From assembly GCF_003308995.1 (NCBI RefSeq), contig NZ_QFFJ01000001.1, forward strand, positions 1,612,001 to 1,676,000: a stretch of DNA of 64,000 nt. Direction: 5' to 3'. Both the position numbers and the translations under genes were made by a program. Shown piece by piece: positions 24,898 through 33,030 of this stretch. The notes beneath the pieces were generated by a model. The model had not been told where the DNA came from, searched no databases, and saw nothing but the letters and a program-made list of their open reading frames with translations. The stretch comes from Chitinophaga flava. Its GTDB lineage: Bacteria > Bacteroidota > Bacteroidia > Chitinophagales > Chitinophagaceae. Numbering within the stretch: position 1 is the stretch's first letter; every line of letters starts with the position of its first letter.

Positions 24898-25977
24898 TTA
24901 GTTCAGATTTTCAAGCACTTTGGCGCCCATGGCGTCTGTACCCATAATGAAATCGTTTTCCGTATGTTTGTTAGCGATATCCATTGTTCTGTATCCTTGT
25001 CTGAGTGTAGCTTCTACAGCTTTGATCACACGCTGTGATTCCGTCTTCAGGCCAAAAGAGATATCCAGCATCAGCGCAGCAGACAGGATAGAGGCCAGCG
25101 GATTGGCAATACCTTTACCGGCGATATCGTGGGCAGAACCGTGAATAGGCTCATAGAAACCTACTTTATCACCAACAGAGGCAGATGCCAGCATGCCCAT
25201 AGAACCGGCGATCTGGGAAGCTTCGTCGGTGAGGATATCTCCGAAGAGGTTGCCGGTCACCACTACGTCGAAACGTTTGGGGTCTTTGATCAGCTGCATG
25301 GCTGCGTTATCGATGAACATATGTTCTGTTTCCACATCAGGATATTCTTTCGCCACTTCCTGTATCACTTCTCTCCAGAGGCGGCTGGCTTCCAGCACAT
25401 TGGCTTTATCCACAGAGCAGAGTTTTTTGCGGCGGGTACGGGCAGCTTCGTAGGCTTTGCGGGCGATACGCTCTACCTCGTAGCGGTGGTAGATCATCAG
25501 GTCGGAAGCGGTGTTGCGATCTTCTGTTCTTTTCTTTTCGCCGAAATACACGTCACCGGTGAGTTCGCGGAAGAAGAGAATATCCGAGCCGCGGAGGATT
25601 TCCGGCTTTATACTGGATGCTTCCAGCAGTTCATCAAAAAGTTTTATAGGGCGGAGATTGGCATATAAGCCCAGCTCCTTGCGGATTTTCAGCAGACCTT
25701 GTTCGGGTCTTACCTTCAGCGTAGGGTCATTATCGTATTTAGCATGACCGATAGCACCAAACAGGATAGCATCGCTGTTTTTGGCTTTCTGCAGCGTCTC
25801 TTCAGGCAGCGGGTCGCCGGTAGCTTCGATGGCTACGTGGCCCATGATACCTTCTTCAAAAGTGAAGCTGTGATGATAGTTAGCCGCTATCGTCTTCAAC
25901 ACTTTCAGTCCCCAGGAGGTTACTTCCTGACCTATGCCGTCGCCGGGTATTACCAATATTTTCTTCTCTACGCCCAT
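24898..25977 (-). CDS. leuB: 3-isopropylmalate dehydrogenase
   Basis: Oxidises and decarboxylates 3-isopropylmalate to the precursor of 2-oxoisocaproate, using NAD+. The 359-residue protein has the family motifs ILVIPGDGIGQEVTSWG at the start, LRPIKLF with substrate Arg, RGSDILFFRELTGDVYFG, and NLFGDILTDEASQIAGSMGMLASASVG with the metal-binding Asp pair. The adenosine-site HGSAHDIAGKGIANPLA is also there. It lies between leuD and leuA with short gaps, in one operon. Confidence 0.97.
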   Translation of the reverse strand: MGVEKKILVIPGDGIGQEVTSWGLKVLKTIAANYHHSFTFEEGIMGHVAIEATGDPLPEETLQKAKNSDAILFGAIGHAKYDNDPTLKVRPEQGLLKIRKELGLYANLRPIKLFDELLEASSIKPEILRGSDILFFRELTGDVYFGEKKRTEDRNTASDLMIYHRYEVERIARKAYEAARTRRKKLCSVDKANVLEASRLWREVIQEVAKEYPDVETEHMFIDNAAMQLIKDPKRFDVVVTGNLFGDILTDEASQIAGSMGMLASASVGDKVGFYEPIHGSAHDIAGKGIANPLASILSAALMLDISFGLKTESQRVIKAVEATLRQGYRTMDIANKHTENDFIMGTDAMGAKVLENLN

Positions 25978-26016
25978 ACTAGGATTGCTTTTGCTTTTAT
26001 GTTGTTTTAGTGATTA

Positions 26017-26616
26017 TTAGAAATTGAACTCCCGGGTGGTTTCGTATTTTTCGATGTCCTCGCGCAGACTCAGGAGATAATCGATATCATCATACCCATT
26101 GAGCAGGCATGTTTTTTTGTATGCGTTGATATCGAAATTTTCTTTTTCGCCGGTAGCCACTATTTTGATGAACTGGTTTTCCAGGTCCACTTCTATCTGT
26201 GCATTGGGATCTGCTTCGATGGCTTTGAAGATATTATCCAGGAAGGATTCGCTCACCTGTACAGGCAGGATGAAGTTGTTGAGCGCATTGTTTTTAAAGA
26301 TATCGGCGAAGAAGCTGCTCACCACTACTTTAAAGCCGTAGTCGCCAATTGCCCAGGCGGCGTGTTCACGGGAGGAGCCACAACCGAAGTTTTTGCCGGC
26401 CACCAGTATTTTACCGCTGTAAATGGGATTGTTGAGCACAAAATCAGCTTTAGGCTGATTGTTGGCATCGAAGCTCCAGTCACGGAACAGATTTTCACCG
26501 AAACCGTCTCTGGTGGTAGCTTTCAGGAAGCGTGCAGGGATGATCTGGTCTGTATCAATATTTTCAATGGGTACGGGTACCGCAGATGAAACGAGATGTT
26601 GAAATATTTTACTCAT
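26017..26616 (-). CDS. leuD: 3-isopropylmalate dehydratase small subunit
   Basis: Partner of LeuC in isomerising 2- to 3-isopropylmalate. The 199-residue protein has the swivel-domain signatures PIENIDTDQIIPARFLK (about 17-33) and GKNFGCGSSREHAAWAIGDYGFKVVV (about 74-99), which carry the substrate-binding Ser-Arg. Gene order is unusual in that leuC and leuD are separated by a methyltransferase gene; the methyltransferase ends only 15 bases before leuD starts. Confidence 0.97.
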   Translation of the reverse strand: MSKIFQHLVSSAVPVPIENIDTDQIIPARFLKATTRDGFGENLFRDWSFDANNQPKADFVLNNPIYSGKILVAGKNFGCGSSREHAAWAIGDYGFKVVVSSFFADIFKNNALNNFILPVQVSESFLDNIFKAIEADPNAQIEVDLENQFIKIVATGEKENFDINAYKKTCLLNGYDDIDYLLSLREDIEKYETTREFNF

Positions 26617-26631
26617 GATGATGATTACTGT

Positions 26632-27387
26632 TTAGATTTTTATGGCGGCTACCCGCAGTCTGACATAATCGGCGTATAGTTCACCGTTACGGGTGATCTG
26701 TGGCGCCAACTCCTGCTGCACCTGCTGCAGGATGTTTTGTATATCCGTTTCCGGTATACCGGCGAAAAAATGTTGTCCAAACATCTGCAGCCAGTCAATA
26801 ATACCGGTATGCGGATCTGCCAGCCGGGTGGGCCGGTCAAAGAAATGCACCCTCTCCACCTTAAAGCCTGCCTGCTCCAGCAGCGTGGTATATTCACCCG
26901 GTGAAGGGAAATACCAGAAAGGTTCGTAGTGGTATCCTTTTTCCTGCATCACTATATTGAGTGTATGCAGGATACTGTCCACATTGCCTTTTCCGCCCAT
27001 CTCGATGACGAGGCGGCCACCTTTCTTCAGCTGAGCATACATCCGGGCGATAGCTTTTTCTTTTTCCCGTACCCAGTGGAGGGTAGCATTGGAGAAGATG
27101 GCATCGAACTGTTGCGGCAGTGAGAAGGTAGTGGCATCGGCCACGTCAAACGATCCTTCCGGAAAAGTTTGCCGGGCGGTGGCGATCATGGCAGGAGAGG
27201 CATCAATGCCTGTCACCTGTGCACCGCTGGCTGCCAGCTGGGCGGTGAGTTCTCCGGTACCGCAGCCCAGGTCGAGGATCTGTTCTCCGGCCTGTGGTTG
27301 CAACCAGTCTCCGATCAGGCTGTTACCATATTCAAACACAAAGGCGTGTTTGGTTTTATATAATTCGGCGTTCCAGGTGTCTGCCAT
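26632..27387 (-). CDS. SAM-dependent methyltransferase, trans-aconitate methyltransferase-like
   Basis: A 251-residue class I methyltransferase. The SAM site is ILDLGCGTGELTAQLA (about 37-52), with GIDASPAMI as motif II and AIFSNATLHWV as the post-motif that also occurs in Tam-type enzymes. The C-terminal half (FWYFPSPGEYTTLLEQAGFKVERVHFFDRPT) is the usual substrate lid. It sits between leuC and leuD in the leucine operon. Tam methylates trans-aconitate, and the yeast relative Tmt1 also methylates isopropylmalate, so a role in detoxifying or modifying a LeuCD-related tricarboxylate is plausible. The exact substrate is inferred from context and unproven. Confidence 0.82.
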   Translation of the reverse strand: MADTWNAELYKTKHAFVFEYGNSLIGDWLQPQAGEQILDLGCGTGELTAQLAASGAQVTGIDASPAMIATARQTFPEGSFDVADATTFSLPQQFDAIFSNATLHWVREKEKAIARMYAQLKKGGRLVIEMGGKGNVDSILHTLNIVMQEKGYHYEPFWYFPSPGEYTTLLEQAGFKVERVHFFDRPTRLADPHTGIIDWLQMFGQHFFAGIPETDIQNILQQVQQELAPQITRNGELYADYVRLRVAAIKI

Positions 27388-27427
27388 TTTGAGATTTATT
27401 TATTTTGAGATTTATTTATTTCGCTGA

Positions 27428-28831
27428 TTAGAAGCCAAATACTTCTCTTCCATCCGTTACCCTGCCGGTAATAGCGGCAGCAGCAGCGGTGAGCGGGCTG
27501 GCCAGGAAGGTGCGGGCATTAGGACCCTGACGACCTTCGAAGTTGCGGTTGGAAGTAGAAATACAATACATACCTGCAGGCACTTTGTCTTCATTCATAC
27601 CCAGGCAGGCAGAACATCCAGGCTCACGCAGCTGGAAACCAGCTTCTGCAAACACTTTATCGATGCCTTCTTCTATGGCCTGGGCTTCCACTTGTTTAGA
27701 GCCGGGCACTATCCATACCACCACATCATCAGCTTTACGTCTTCCTTTCACCAGATCGGCCACCAGACGGAGGTCTTCGATGCGGGAGTTAGTACAGCTA
27801 CCGATAAATACGTAGTCGATTTTTTTGCCGAGCAGAGCGCTGCCAGGCTGTAAGTCCATGTATTCCAGGGACTTTTTGAAGGAAGGTCTTTCTTTTTCGT
27901 CTATCTGTTCCAGCGAAGGGATCTGTTGGGTGATACCCATGCCCATGCCGGGGTTGGTACCGTAGGTGATCTGTGGTTCGATATCGGCAGCATCGAAGAT
28001 GAGTACTTTATCGAACTGTGCGTCGTTATCAGAATACAGTGTTTTCCAGTATGCCAGGGCTTTGTCCCAGTCGGCGCCCTGTGGAGCAAACTCACGGCCT
28101 TTGATATAATCGAAGGTGATGTCATCCGGAGCGATGAGGCCGCCACGGGCACCCATTTCGATGCTCATATTACAGATAGTCATACGGGCTTCCATGCTGA
28201 GGTTGCGGATAGCATCGCCGGCATATTCCACGAAATAGCCGGTAGCGCCGGAAGCGGATATTTTAGAGATGATATAGAGGATGATATCTTTAGACAGCAC
28301 ACCTTTTCTGAGGGTACCGTTGACCTCTATTTTCATGCGTTTGGGCTTGTATTGCAGGATACACTGGGTGGCCAGTACCTGTTCTACTTCAGAGGTGCCG
28401 ATGCCAAAAGCTACGGCACCGAAAGCGCCGTGGGTGCTGGTGTGGCTATCGCCGCAAACGATGGTCATACCCGGCAGGGTGATGCCCAGTTCGGGGCCTA
28501 TCACGTGAACGATACCCTGGTAACGATGTCCCAGACCATACAGTTCCACGCCGAATTCGGCTGTATTTTTAGTAAGCATTTCCACCTGGTGGCGGCTCAG
28601 CGCTTCCTTGATAGGCAGGTGCTGGTCCATGGTCGGTACGTTGTGGTCGGCGGTAGCCCTGGTTTTCTGCGGACGAAATACCGGGATACTACGCTTACGC
28701 AGCCCATCAAACGCTTGCGGACTGGTAACTTCATGAATAAAGTGCGTATTGATATACACCGCATCCGGGTGGTCCGGCCGGCTCTTCACGATGTGACTGT
28801 CCCAGATCTTGTCAAATAACGTTTTTCCCAT
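27428..28831 (-). CDS. leuC: 3-isopropylmalate dehydratase large subunit
   Basis: Aconitase-family catalytic subunit of isopropylmalate isomerase. The 467-residue protein has the usual start GKTLFDKIWDSHIV, the motif CGDSHTSTHGAFGAVAFGIGTSEVE, and the three [4Fe-4S] cysteines: one in FIGSCTNSRIEDL and two in GCSACLGMN. It is the first gene of the leucine operon. A TAgaTTTG promoter box lies about 40 bases upstream. No leader peptide rich in Leu codons or other attenuator was recognised. Confidence 0.97.
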   Translation of the reverse strand: MGKTLFDKIWDSHIVKSRPDHPDAVYINTHFIHEVTSPQAFDGLRKRSIPVFRPQKTRATADHNVPTMDQHLPIKEALSRHQVEMLTKNTAEFGVELYGLGHRYQGIVHVIGPELGITLPGMTIVCGDSHTSTHGAFGAVAFGIGTSEVEQVLATQCILQYKPKRMKIEVNGTLRKGVLSKDIILYIISKISASGATGYFVEYAGDAIRNLSMEARMTICNMSIEMGARGGLIAPDDITFDYIKGREFAPQGADWDKALAYWKTLYSDNDAQFDKVLIFDAADIEPQITYGTNPGMGMGITQQIPSLEQIDEKERPSFKKSLEYMDLQPGSALLGKKIDYVFIGSCTNSRIEDLRLVADLVKGRRKADDVVVWIVPGSKQVEAQAIEEGIDKVFAEAGFQLREPGCSACLGMNEDKVPAGMYCISTSNRNFEGRQGPNARTFLASPLTAAAAAITGRVTDGREVFGF

Positions 28832-28868
28832 CCTTAAATGCTTTCCTTTTTAAATTGTTTTATACCTT

Positions 28869-28911
28869 CAAATCTAATGGTCAATATTTAATTGCCATAT
28901 CGCTAAATTTG
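28869..28911. promoter_or_regulatory. Divergent -7 boxes between leuC and the helical-repeat gene
   Basis: TAGATTTG read leftward (28869-28876) faces leuC, and TAAATTTG read rightward (28904-28911) faces the 28989 gene. Both fit the Bacteroidota TAnnTTTG consensus. A well-spaced TTG -33 box is not clear for either, so these are candidates. Confidence 0.45.
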
Positions 28912-28988
28912 CTTTAATTACAACTTTTAAAACACCTTGATATACATTAACCTTCTGTATATCAAACACTTACAAGATTTTATTAACG

Positions 28989-30542
28989 ATGCCCAACAGT
29001 CAAAGTGATGCCTTATTCATATTAATAAAAACACTTACAAAAGCAGAAAAGCGAAATTTTCAGCTTGCTTTCAATAAGAACAACAGCAAAGACGACGTTC
29101 TGTTTATTCAGCTCTTCAATACGCTGGACAAAATGAAAGACTATGATGAGGAACAGATTCTGAAGAAAGTACCAGACCTGAAAAAGCAACAGCTGTCCAA
29201 CGTAAAGGCCCATCTTTATAAACACCTATTGTCCAGCCTCCGGCAGCTGTACAAACAGAAAGACCCGCTGATAGACCTGCGGGAACAGCTGGACCATGCC
29301 CGGGTACTATATAACAAAGGATTATACAACCAGAGCCTTAAAATTCTTGCCAAAGCCAAAACCATGGCCTTGGAACAGGAAGAGGTAATGCTGGGCTATG
29401 AAATCGTGGAATTCGAAAAGCTGATAGAATCCCGCCATATCACCCGAAGCCTGGAAAACAGGGCCGAAGCCCTGAGCGCCGAATCCAGACAGATAGAGCT
29501 GCAACTGACCAACATCAGCCGCCTGAGCACCCTATCCCTCCGGATGTACGGCCTCTACCTCAAGCTGGGCCATGCCCGCAACGAAAGAGACGCAGAAATG
29601 GTGAAATCATTTTTTGAAAGCCAGCTGCCACAACGGGACTTCTCCCTGATGAGCTTCTACGAAAAAGTATATCTCTACCAGGCCTCTTCCTGGTACTACT
29701 ATATCCTGCAGGACTTTGTGATGTACTACCGCTACACACAGAAATGGGTTGACCTGTTCAAACAGTATCCCGCCATGCAGCAAACAGACATGGACCTTTA
29801 TATCAAAGCACAGCATAACCTGCTGACGGCACATTTTTATACGTCCAACTTCGAGAAGTTCAAATCAGCACTCTGCGATCTGGAACATTTCATCCGGGAA
29901 AATGAAGAGTACTTCCACGAAAACACGCGTACATCAGCCTTTGTACATCTGTACACCGCCAAGATCAACCGTTACTTCCTGGAAGGTACCTTCAGTCAGG
30001 GCCTTGCCATGGTACCAGAACTCGAAACAGAAATCTGTAACCATACCCTCAAAATAGATCAGCACCGCGTACTCGTGTTTTACTACAAAATCGCCTGCCT
30101 CTATTTCGGTAGTGGCGACAACAGTAAAGCCATCGTTTATCTCAACAAAATCATCAACCTGAAAATCGGTAACCTACGCGCCGATATACAATGCTTTGCC
30201 CGCATCCTGCACCTCATTGCCCATTACGAACTGGAAAATTACAGCCTCGTAGAATACCTGATCAAATCAGTGTATCACTTTATCTCCAAACACAAAGACC
30301 TCGGGCTGGTAATGGAAGAGATCATGAAGTTCCTCCGTCGTTATATCTATGCCAATCCAAAAGAACTACGCAGCGCCTTCGTTGACCTGAAAGACAGACT
30401 GGAACAGATCTCCGAAGATCCTTATGAACGCAGGTCTTTCCTCTATCTGGACATCATCTCCTGGCTGGAGAGCAAGATTGAAAATATTCCGGTACAGGAA
30501 GTGATACATCGGAAGTTTGTTAATAAAGAGCGGAGAATTTGA
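28989..30542 (+). CDS. Helical-repeat (TPR-like) protein of unknown function
   Basis: A 517-residue cytoplasmic protein without signal peptide or membrane segment, predicted almost wholly helical. It opens NSQSDALFILIKTLTKAEKRNFQLAFNKNN and contains TPR-like pairs such as VLYNKGLYNQSLKILAKAKTMALEQ, IKAQHNLLTAHFYTSNFEKFKSAL and IACLYFGSGDNSKAIVYLNKI. Such proteins are common and uncharacterised in Bacteroidota and probably act as protein-binding scaffolds. It is divergent from leuC. The stop codon lies inside a 24-base tandem duplication. Confidence 0.8.
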   Translation: MPNSQSDALFILIKTLTKAEKRNFQLAFNKNNSKDDVLFIQLFNTLDKMKDYDEEQILKKVPDLKKQQLSNVKAHLYKHLLSSLRQLYKQKDPLIDLREQLDHARVLYNKGLYNQSLKILAKAKTMALEQEEVMLGYEIVEFEKLIESRHITRSLENRAEALSAESRQIELQLTNISRLSTLSLRMYGLYLKLGHARNERDAEMVKSFFESQLPQRDFSLMSFYEKVYLYQASSWYYYILQDFVMYYRYTQKWVDLFKQYPAMQQTDMDLYIKAQHNLLTAHFYTSNFEKFKSALCDLEHFIRENEEYFHENTRTSAFVHLYTAKINRYFLEGTFSQGLAMVPELETEICNHTLKIDQHRVLVFYYKIACLYFGSGDNSKAIVYLNKIINLKIGNLRADIQCFARILHLIAHYELENYSLVEYLIKSVYHFISKHKDLGLVMEEIMKFLRRYIYANPKELRSAFVDLKDRLEQISEDPYERRSFLYLDIISWLESKIENIPVQEVIHRKFVNKERRI

Positions 30543-30618
30543 TTAAGGAGAAAGAGGAGAATTTGATTAAGGAGAAAGAGCGAAGATCATTCAATCAAAG
30601 ATAAAGAGCGAAGATCAT
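30532..30618 (+). repeat. Short direct repeats at the end of the helical-repeat gene
   Basis: A 24-base unit containing GAGAATTTGATTAAGGAGAA occurs twice in tandem (30532-30556 and 30556-30580); the first copy holds the gene's TGA stop. Directly after, AGAGCGAAGATCAT occurs at 30577-30590 and again at 30605-30618. The second unit is a variant of the GCGAAGAT motif seen downstream of other genes. Confidence 0.8.
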
Positions 30619-30625
30619 CATTTGC

Positions 30626-30820
30626 TCCCAGGGCTGAAGCCCTGGGCTATAATTGTTGGGAGAAAATACGGTGGTTTCTTTTTCCTGGGTTTTTAAAAAT
30701 TTATTTCAATACAATCATAGTCCTTCTTCTGTTATTATTGTTTGAGGAAAATACAGTTCCTGGAAAATAAAACGCCGTCTTTCCCCTCAACAATTATAGC
30801 CCAGGGCTTCAGCCCTGGGA
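30626..30820. repeat. REPIN-like element: paired inverted palindromic repeats
   Basis: Identical 33-bp units lie in inverted orientation at 30626-30658 and 30788-30820. Each contains a 20-bp near-palindrome CCCAGGGCTGAAGCCCTGGG (9-bp arms, 2-base centre) followed by CTATAATTGTTG. The 129-base spacer is AT-rich and has no gene. This is the layout of a REPIN, two REP units moved as one by a RAYT-type transposase elsewhere in the genome. The right unit overlaps the end of the membrane-protein gene and supplies its stop codon. Confidence 0.75.
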
Positions 30821-31936
30821 CTCGATATATGGCTCGTATTGACGATATTTTTTAAAGAAGATGATCGCTGACAGCAGCTGCAGTATCAGGATAGCGATCC
30901 ATTCTCTATGTCCCAGGATCATGAACAATACAACAAAACAGGTAACTAGTACATAACGCACATGTATTTCATTGTTGATTTTCGGAAAGTATAACAAGGT
31001 GCGGAAAAACATCAGTAAAGAAAGCGCCATACAAAAAACCATCAGCAAGGATAACGCGTCTGTTTTCGTATAGGCGTTGACGGTAATCATGATCATCTCC
31101 GGTAAAAAAATAATCACATATATGCCTGTCATCCGGAGATAATGCCGGAAAGTGCTGATGGGCAGATTTTCCATGAAGTTGAGCCAGGTATCATCAAACA
31201 CACGATGATGGGTAAGCAGTTGCAGATGTAGCAGCACAGATACCATCACGCCCAGTTGCAGACCCCGCAGATCGAAGTAGTCGCCTTGTTGCATGAGAAA
31301 AAAGGTGATCCATACAAGGGCGGCAGAAATGAGTTTGGCGCTGAGGATACGGCGTGGAAACTGTGTGAAGAGTTCATACAGAAAATATAATACCGGTGGT
31401 TTGACGATGTGGCGGTTGATCCATCGTTGCAGGTGACCGGTAAAAAAGAGAGTGTCGGGGTTATGTAGTTTTCTTTCATAGAGTGCCAGTGGCCAGCAGC
31501 ACATAGCGATATTAAAAATCAGTATGATGGAGGCGGTGCTGTAGTAGTGGTGTTTGACACCTACAACGATAGCTATTCCGGAGTATATCAGTACCGGCAG
31601 GTAGATAGCGGTATGAATGAAGGCCCATTCGCGGAGGCGTTGTTTTTTGTGCATACTTCCCATTGTGGTGTAGAGAAATTCATAACCACGGGTTTGCAGT
31701 GTTTTCATGACGAAGCCGGTGCATTTGAGCAGGTAGAGTGTCCATAAGAGGAGCACCAGCAGCAGGAAAGAGTGGCCTTCGAGGAAGCCCATCATCAGTG
31801 ATTGATGATAACTGAGCAGGCTGCTGCTGTCTACTACGCCGAACATCAGATAAAACAGCACGAGGAAAAAACCGGTGTTCTGGATATAAAACTGGGCGGT
31901 GAATATTTTTTGTAAGATGGCGGTGGTTGAACGCAT
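30809..31936 (-). CDS. Multi-pass membrane protein, likely permease partner of the ABC ATPase
   Basis: A 375-residue protein with about eight to ten hydrophobic segments (for example FLLLVLLLWTLYLL, ASIILIFNIAMCCWPLAL and WIAILILQLLSAIIFF) and no signal peptide. It starts 1 base after the stop of the ABC ATPase gene, which strongly suggests a two-gene exporter, with this as the membrane subunit. I do not recognise a specific family. Oddly, the last residues and the TGA stop are encoded by the palindromic repeat at 30788-30820, so the natural C-terminus may have been altered by its insertion. Confidence 0.78.
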   Translation of the reverse strand: MRSTTAILQKIFTAQFYIQNTGFFLVLFYLMFGVVDSSSLLSYHQSLMMGFLEGHSFLLLVLLLWTLYLLKCTGFVMKTLQTRGYEFLYTTMGSMHKKQRLREWAFIHTAIYLPVLIYSGIAIVVGVKHHYYSTASIILIFNIAMCCWPLALYERKLHNPDTLFFTGHLQRWINRHIVKPPVLYFLYELFTQFPRRILSAKLISAALVWITFFLMQQGDYFDLRGLQLGVMVSVLLHLQLLTHHRVFDDTWLNFMENLPISTFRHYLRMTGIYVIIFLPEMIMITVNAYTKTDALSLLMVFCMALSLLMFFRTLLYFPKINNEIHVRYVLVTCFVVLFMILGHREWIAILILQLLSAIIFFKKYRQYEPYIESQG

Positions 31937-31937
31937 A

Positions 31938-32579
31938 TTAATTGAGCGTAATATTTTTATCTGCTACCCGGAGGGTGCCGGTGAGGGTAATTTCTTCCGG
32001 GTCGAGCGGTTGATGGGAGGTAATAAGGAAGGAAACGCCTTTAGCGTGCCAGGTACGTACCAGGTCGTACAAGATGGCCAGGGTGCGGGTATCGATGGTG
32101 ATCAGTGGTTCATCGAGGAGGATGACTGCCGGGTTGCCGGTAAAAGCGAGCAGCAGTGATAATTTTTTGAGCATACCGCTGGAATAGGTACTTACCGGGT
32201 TATTCACAAAGATATGCACACCCATTCTTTCGGCTATTTCCCCGATCAGGTGGCGGTCTCCGCCTTTAGTATTAAGATATAACTCCAGGAGATCACGGCC
32301 GGTGAGGAACGCCGGGTAGAAGGGTTCTGCCTCGGCGTAGTTGATCAGGCGGCGGAACTGTACGGGATGTTCCTGGCTGCTGACCGTCCCCTGGAGCCGT
32401 ATTTCCCCTTTGAAGGGTATAAGGCCGGCCGTTACTTTCATGCAGGTAGTTTTGCCTGCGCCGTTTTCACCCTGGAGCCAATAGATGCCTGTTGGCAGTT
32501 CCAGGTGTGGAATATCCAGTACGGGCACGTCCTGGTAACTTTTTCTGACAGAATAAAGGGCAATAACCGGTTGGGACAT
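31938..32579 (-). CDS. ABC transporter ATP-binding protein
   Basis: A 213-residue ATPase. Walker A is LQGENGAGKTTCMK (about 35-48), the signature motif is degenerate YSSGMLKKLSLLLAF, Walker B is PAVILLDEPLITID, and the H-loop is FLITSHQPLD. The short length and early-stop pattern match the ATPases of ABC-2-type exporters. It should drive the membrane protein encoded 1 base downstream. The signature has SSGM where LSGGQ is usual, as in many exporters of this class. The cargo is unknown. Confidence 0.9.
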   Translation of the reverse strand: MSQPVIALYSVRKSYQDVPVLDIPHLELPTGIYWLQGENGAGKTTCMKVTAGLIPFKGEIRLQGTVSSQEHPVQFRRLINYAEAEPFYPAFLTGRDLLELYLNTKGGDRHLIGEIAERMGVHIFVNNPVSTYSSGMLKKLSLLLAFTGNPAVILLDEPLITIDTRTLAILYDLVRTWHAKGVSFLITSHQPLDPEEITLTGTLRVADKNITLN

Positions 32580-32744
32580 ACGTAATTATTGATAGGCTGT
32601 AAATATGAAAAATTAATTCATATATAAGATATACCGGTGATCAATTTAACAAAAATTTCGTTGCAGCTTTTTTAATACTGATGATCATGTACTTATCTGA
32701 TTGTATAGTTTTCCTGTGTACATATCTTCCCATTATGTCATGAT

Positions 32745-32843
32745 TTTTTCACATAGGAAAGATATTATATACAGTGTTATCCACAATAGTCTGAAACCCT
32801 CAACAGCATTATATTTCAATAATGTTCACATTCTTTTTCCACA
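32745..32843 (+). promoter_or_regulatory. Cluster of DnaA-box-like sites and a possible NrdR box before nrdB
   Basis: TTATCCACA at 32777-32785 is a perfect DnaA box. TTTTTCACA (32745-32753) and TTTTCCACA (32835-32843) each differ from TTATnCACA at one position. ATATTATATACAGTGT (32762-32777) matches the NrdR consensus ACACwATATATwGTGT at 13 of 16 positions and abuts the perfect box. DnaA control of nrd genes is known in E. coli; here it is inferred. Confidence 0.45.
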
Positions 32844-32883
32844 CCTGTTGAAAACTATATCTTTCCTCGCTGAAGTGGATGCT

Positions 32884-32891
32884 TACATTTG
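32884..32891 (+). promoter_or_regulatory. Candidate nrdB promoter -7 box
   Basis: TACATTTG matches the Bacteroidota -7 consensus TAnnTTTG. It would give a leader of about 130 bases before the nrdB ATG. No TTG at the usual -33 spacing was found, so confidence is moderate. Confidence 0.45.
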
Positions 32892-33030
32892 TAATCTGGA
32901 CGTTAGTTTTTTTGGATACATGCTGGACCCGGGTAGGTAGTAAATGTGACGTATATGATCTTTCAGTATACCAACCCCAAACAAGGAAAAACCGAAAACC
33001 GCGACAGTACCCGAATAAAAAAATATTATT

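Larger units (their letters stand above)
32580..33030 (+). other. Long upstream region of nrdB
   Basis: 451 bases without a credible gene; the single open frame at 32701-32940 has no protein-like composition. It carries DnaA-box-like nonamers, a possible NrdR box and a TAcaTTTG -7 box, all upstream of nrdB. The left part is AT-rich and presumably also holds the promoter of the leftward ABC ATPase gene. Confidence 0.6.

Noticed and set aside
23741..24901. 386-codon plus-strand open frame across leuA
   Set aside because: It runs antisense to a certain leuA gene, is rich in Phe, Val and Asp as such shadows are, and has no recognisable domain.
27926..28819. 297-codon plus-strand open frame across leuC
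   Set aside because: Antisense to leuC with no domain and no promoter.
28832..28988. Leucine leader peptide or T-box before leuC
   Set aside because: No Leu-codon run, no T-box motif and no attenuator hairpin were found.
32701..32940. 79-codon open frame upstream of nrdB
   Set aside because: Composition is not protein-like, and it covers the probable control region.
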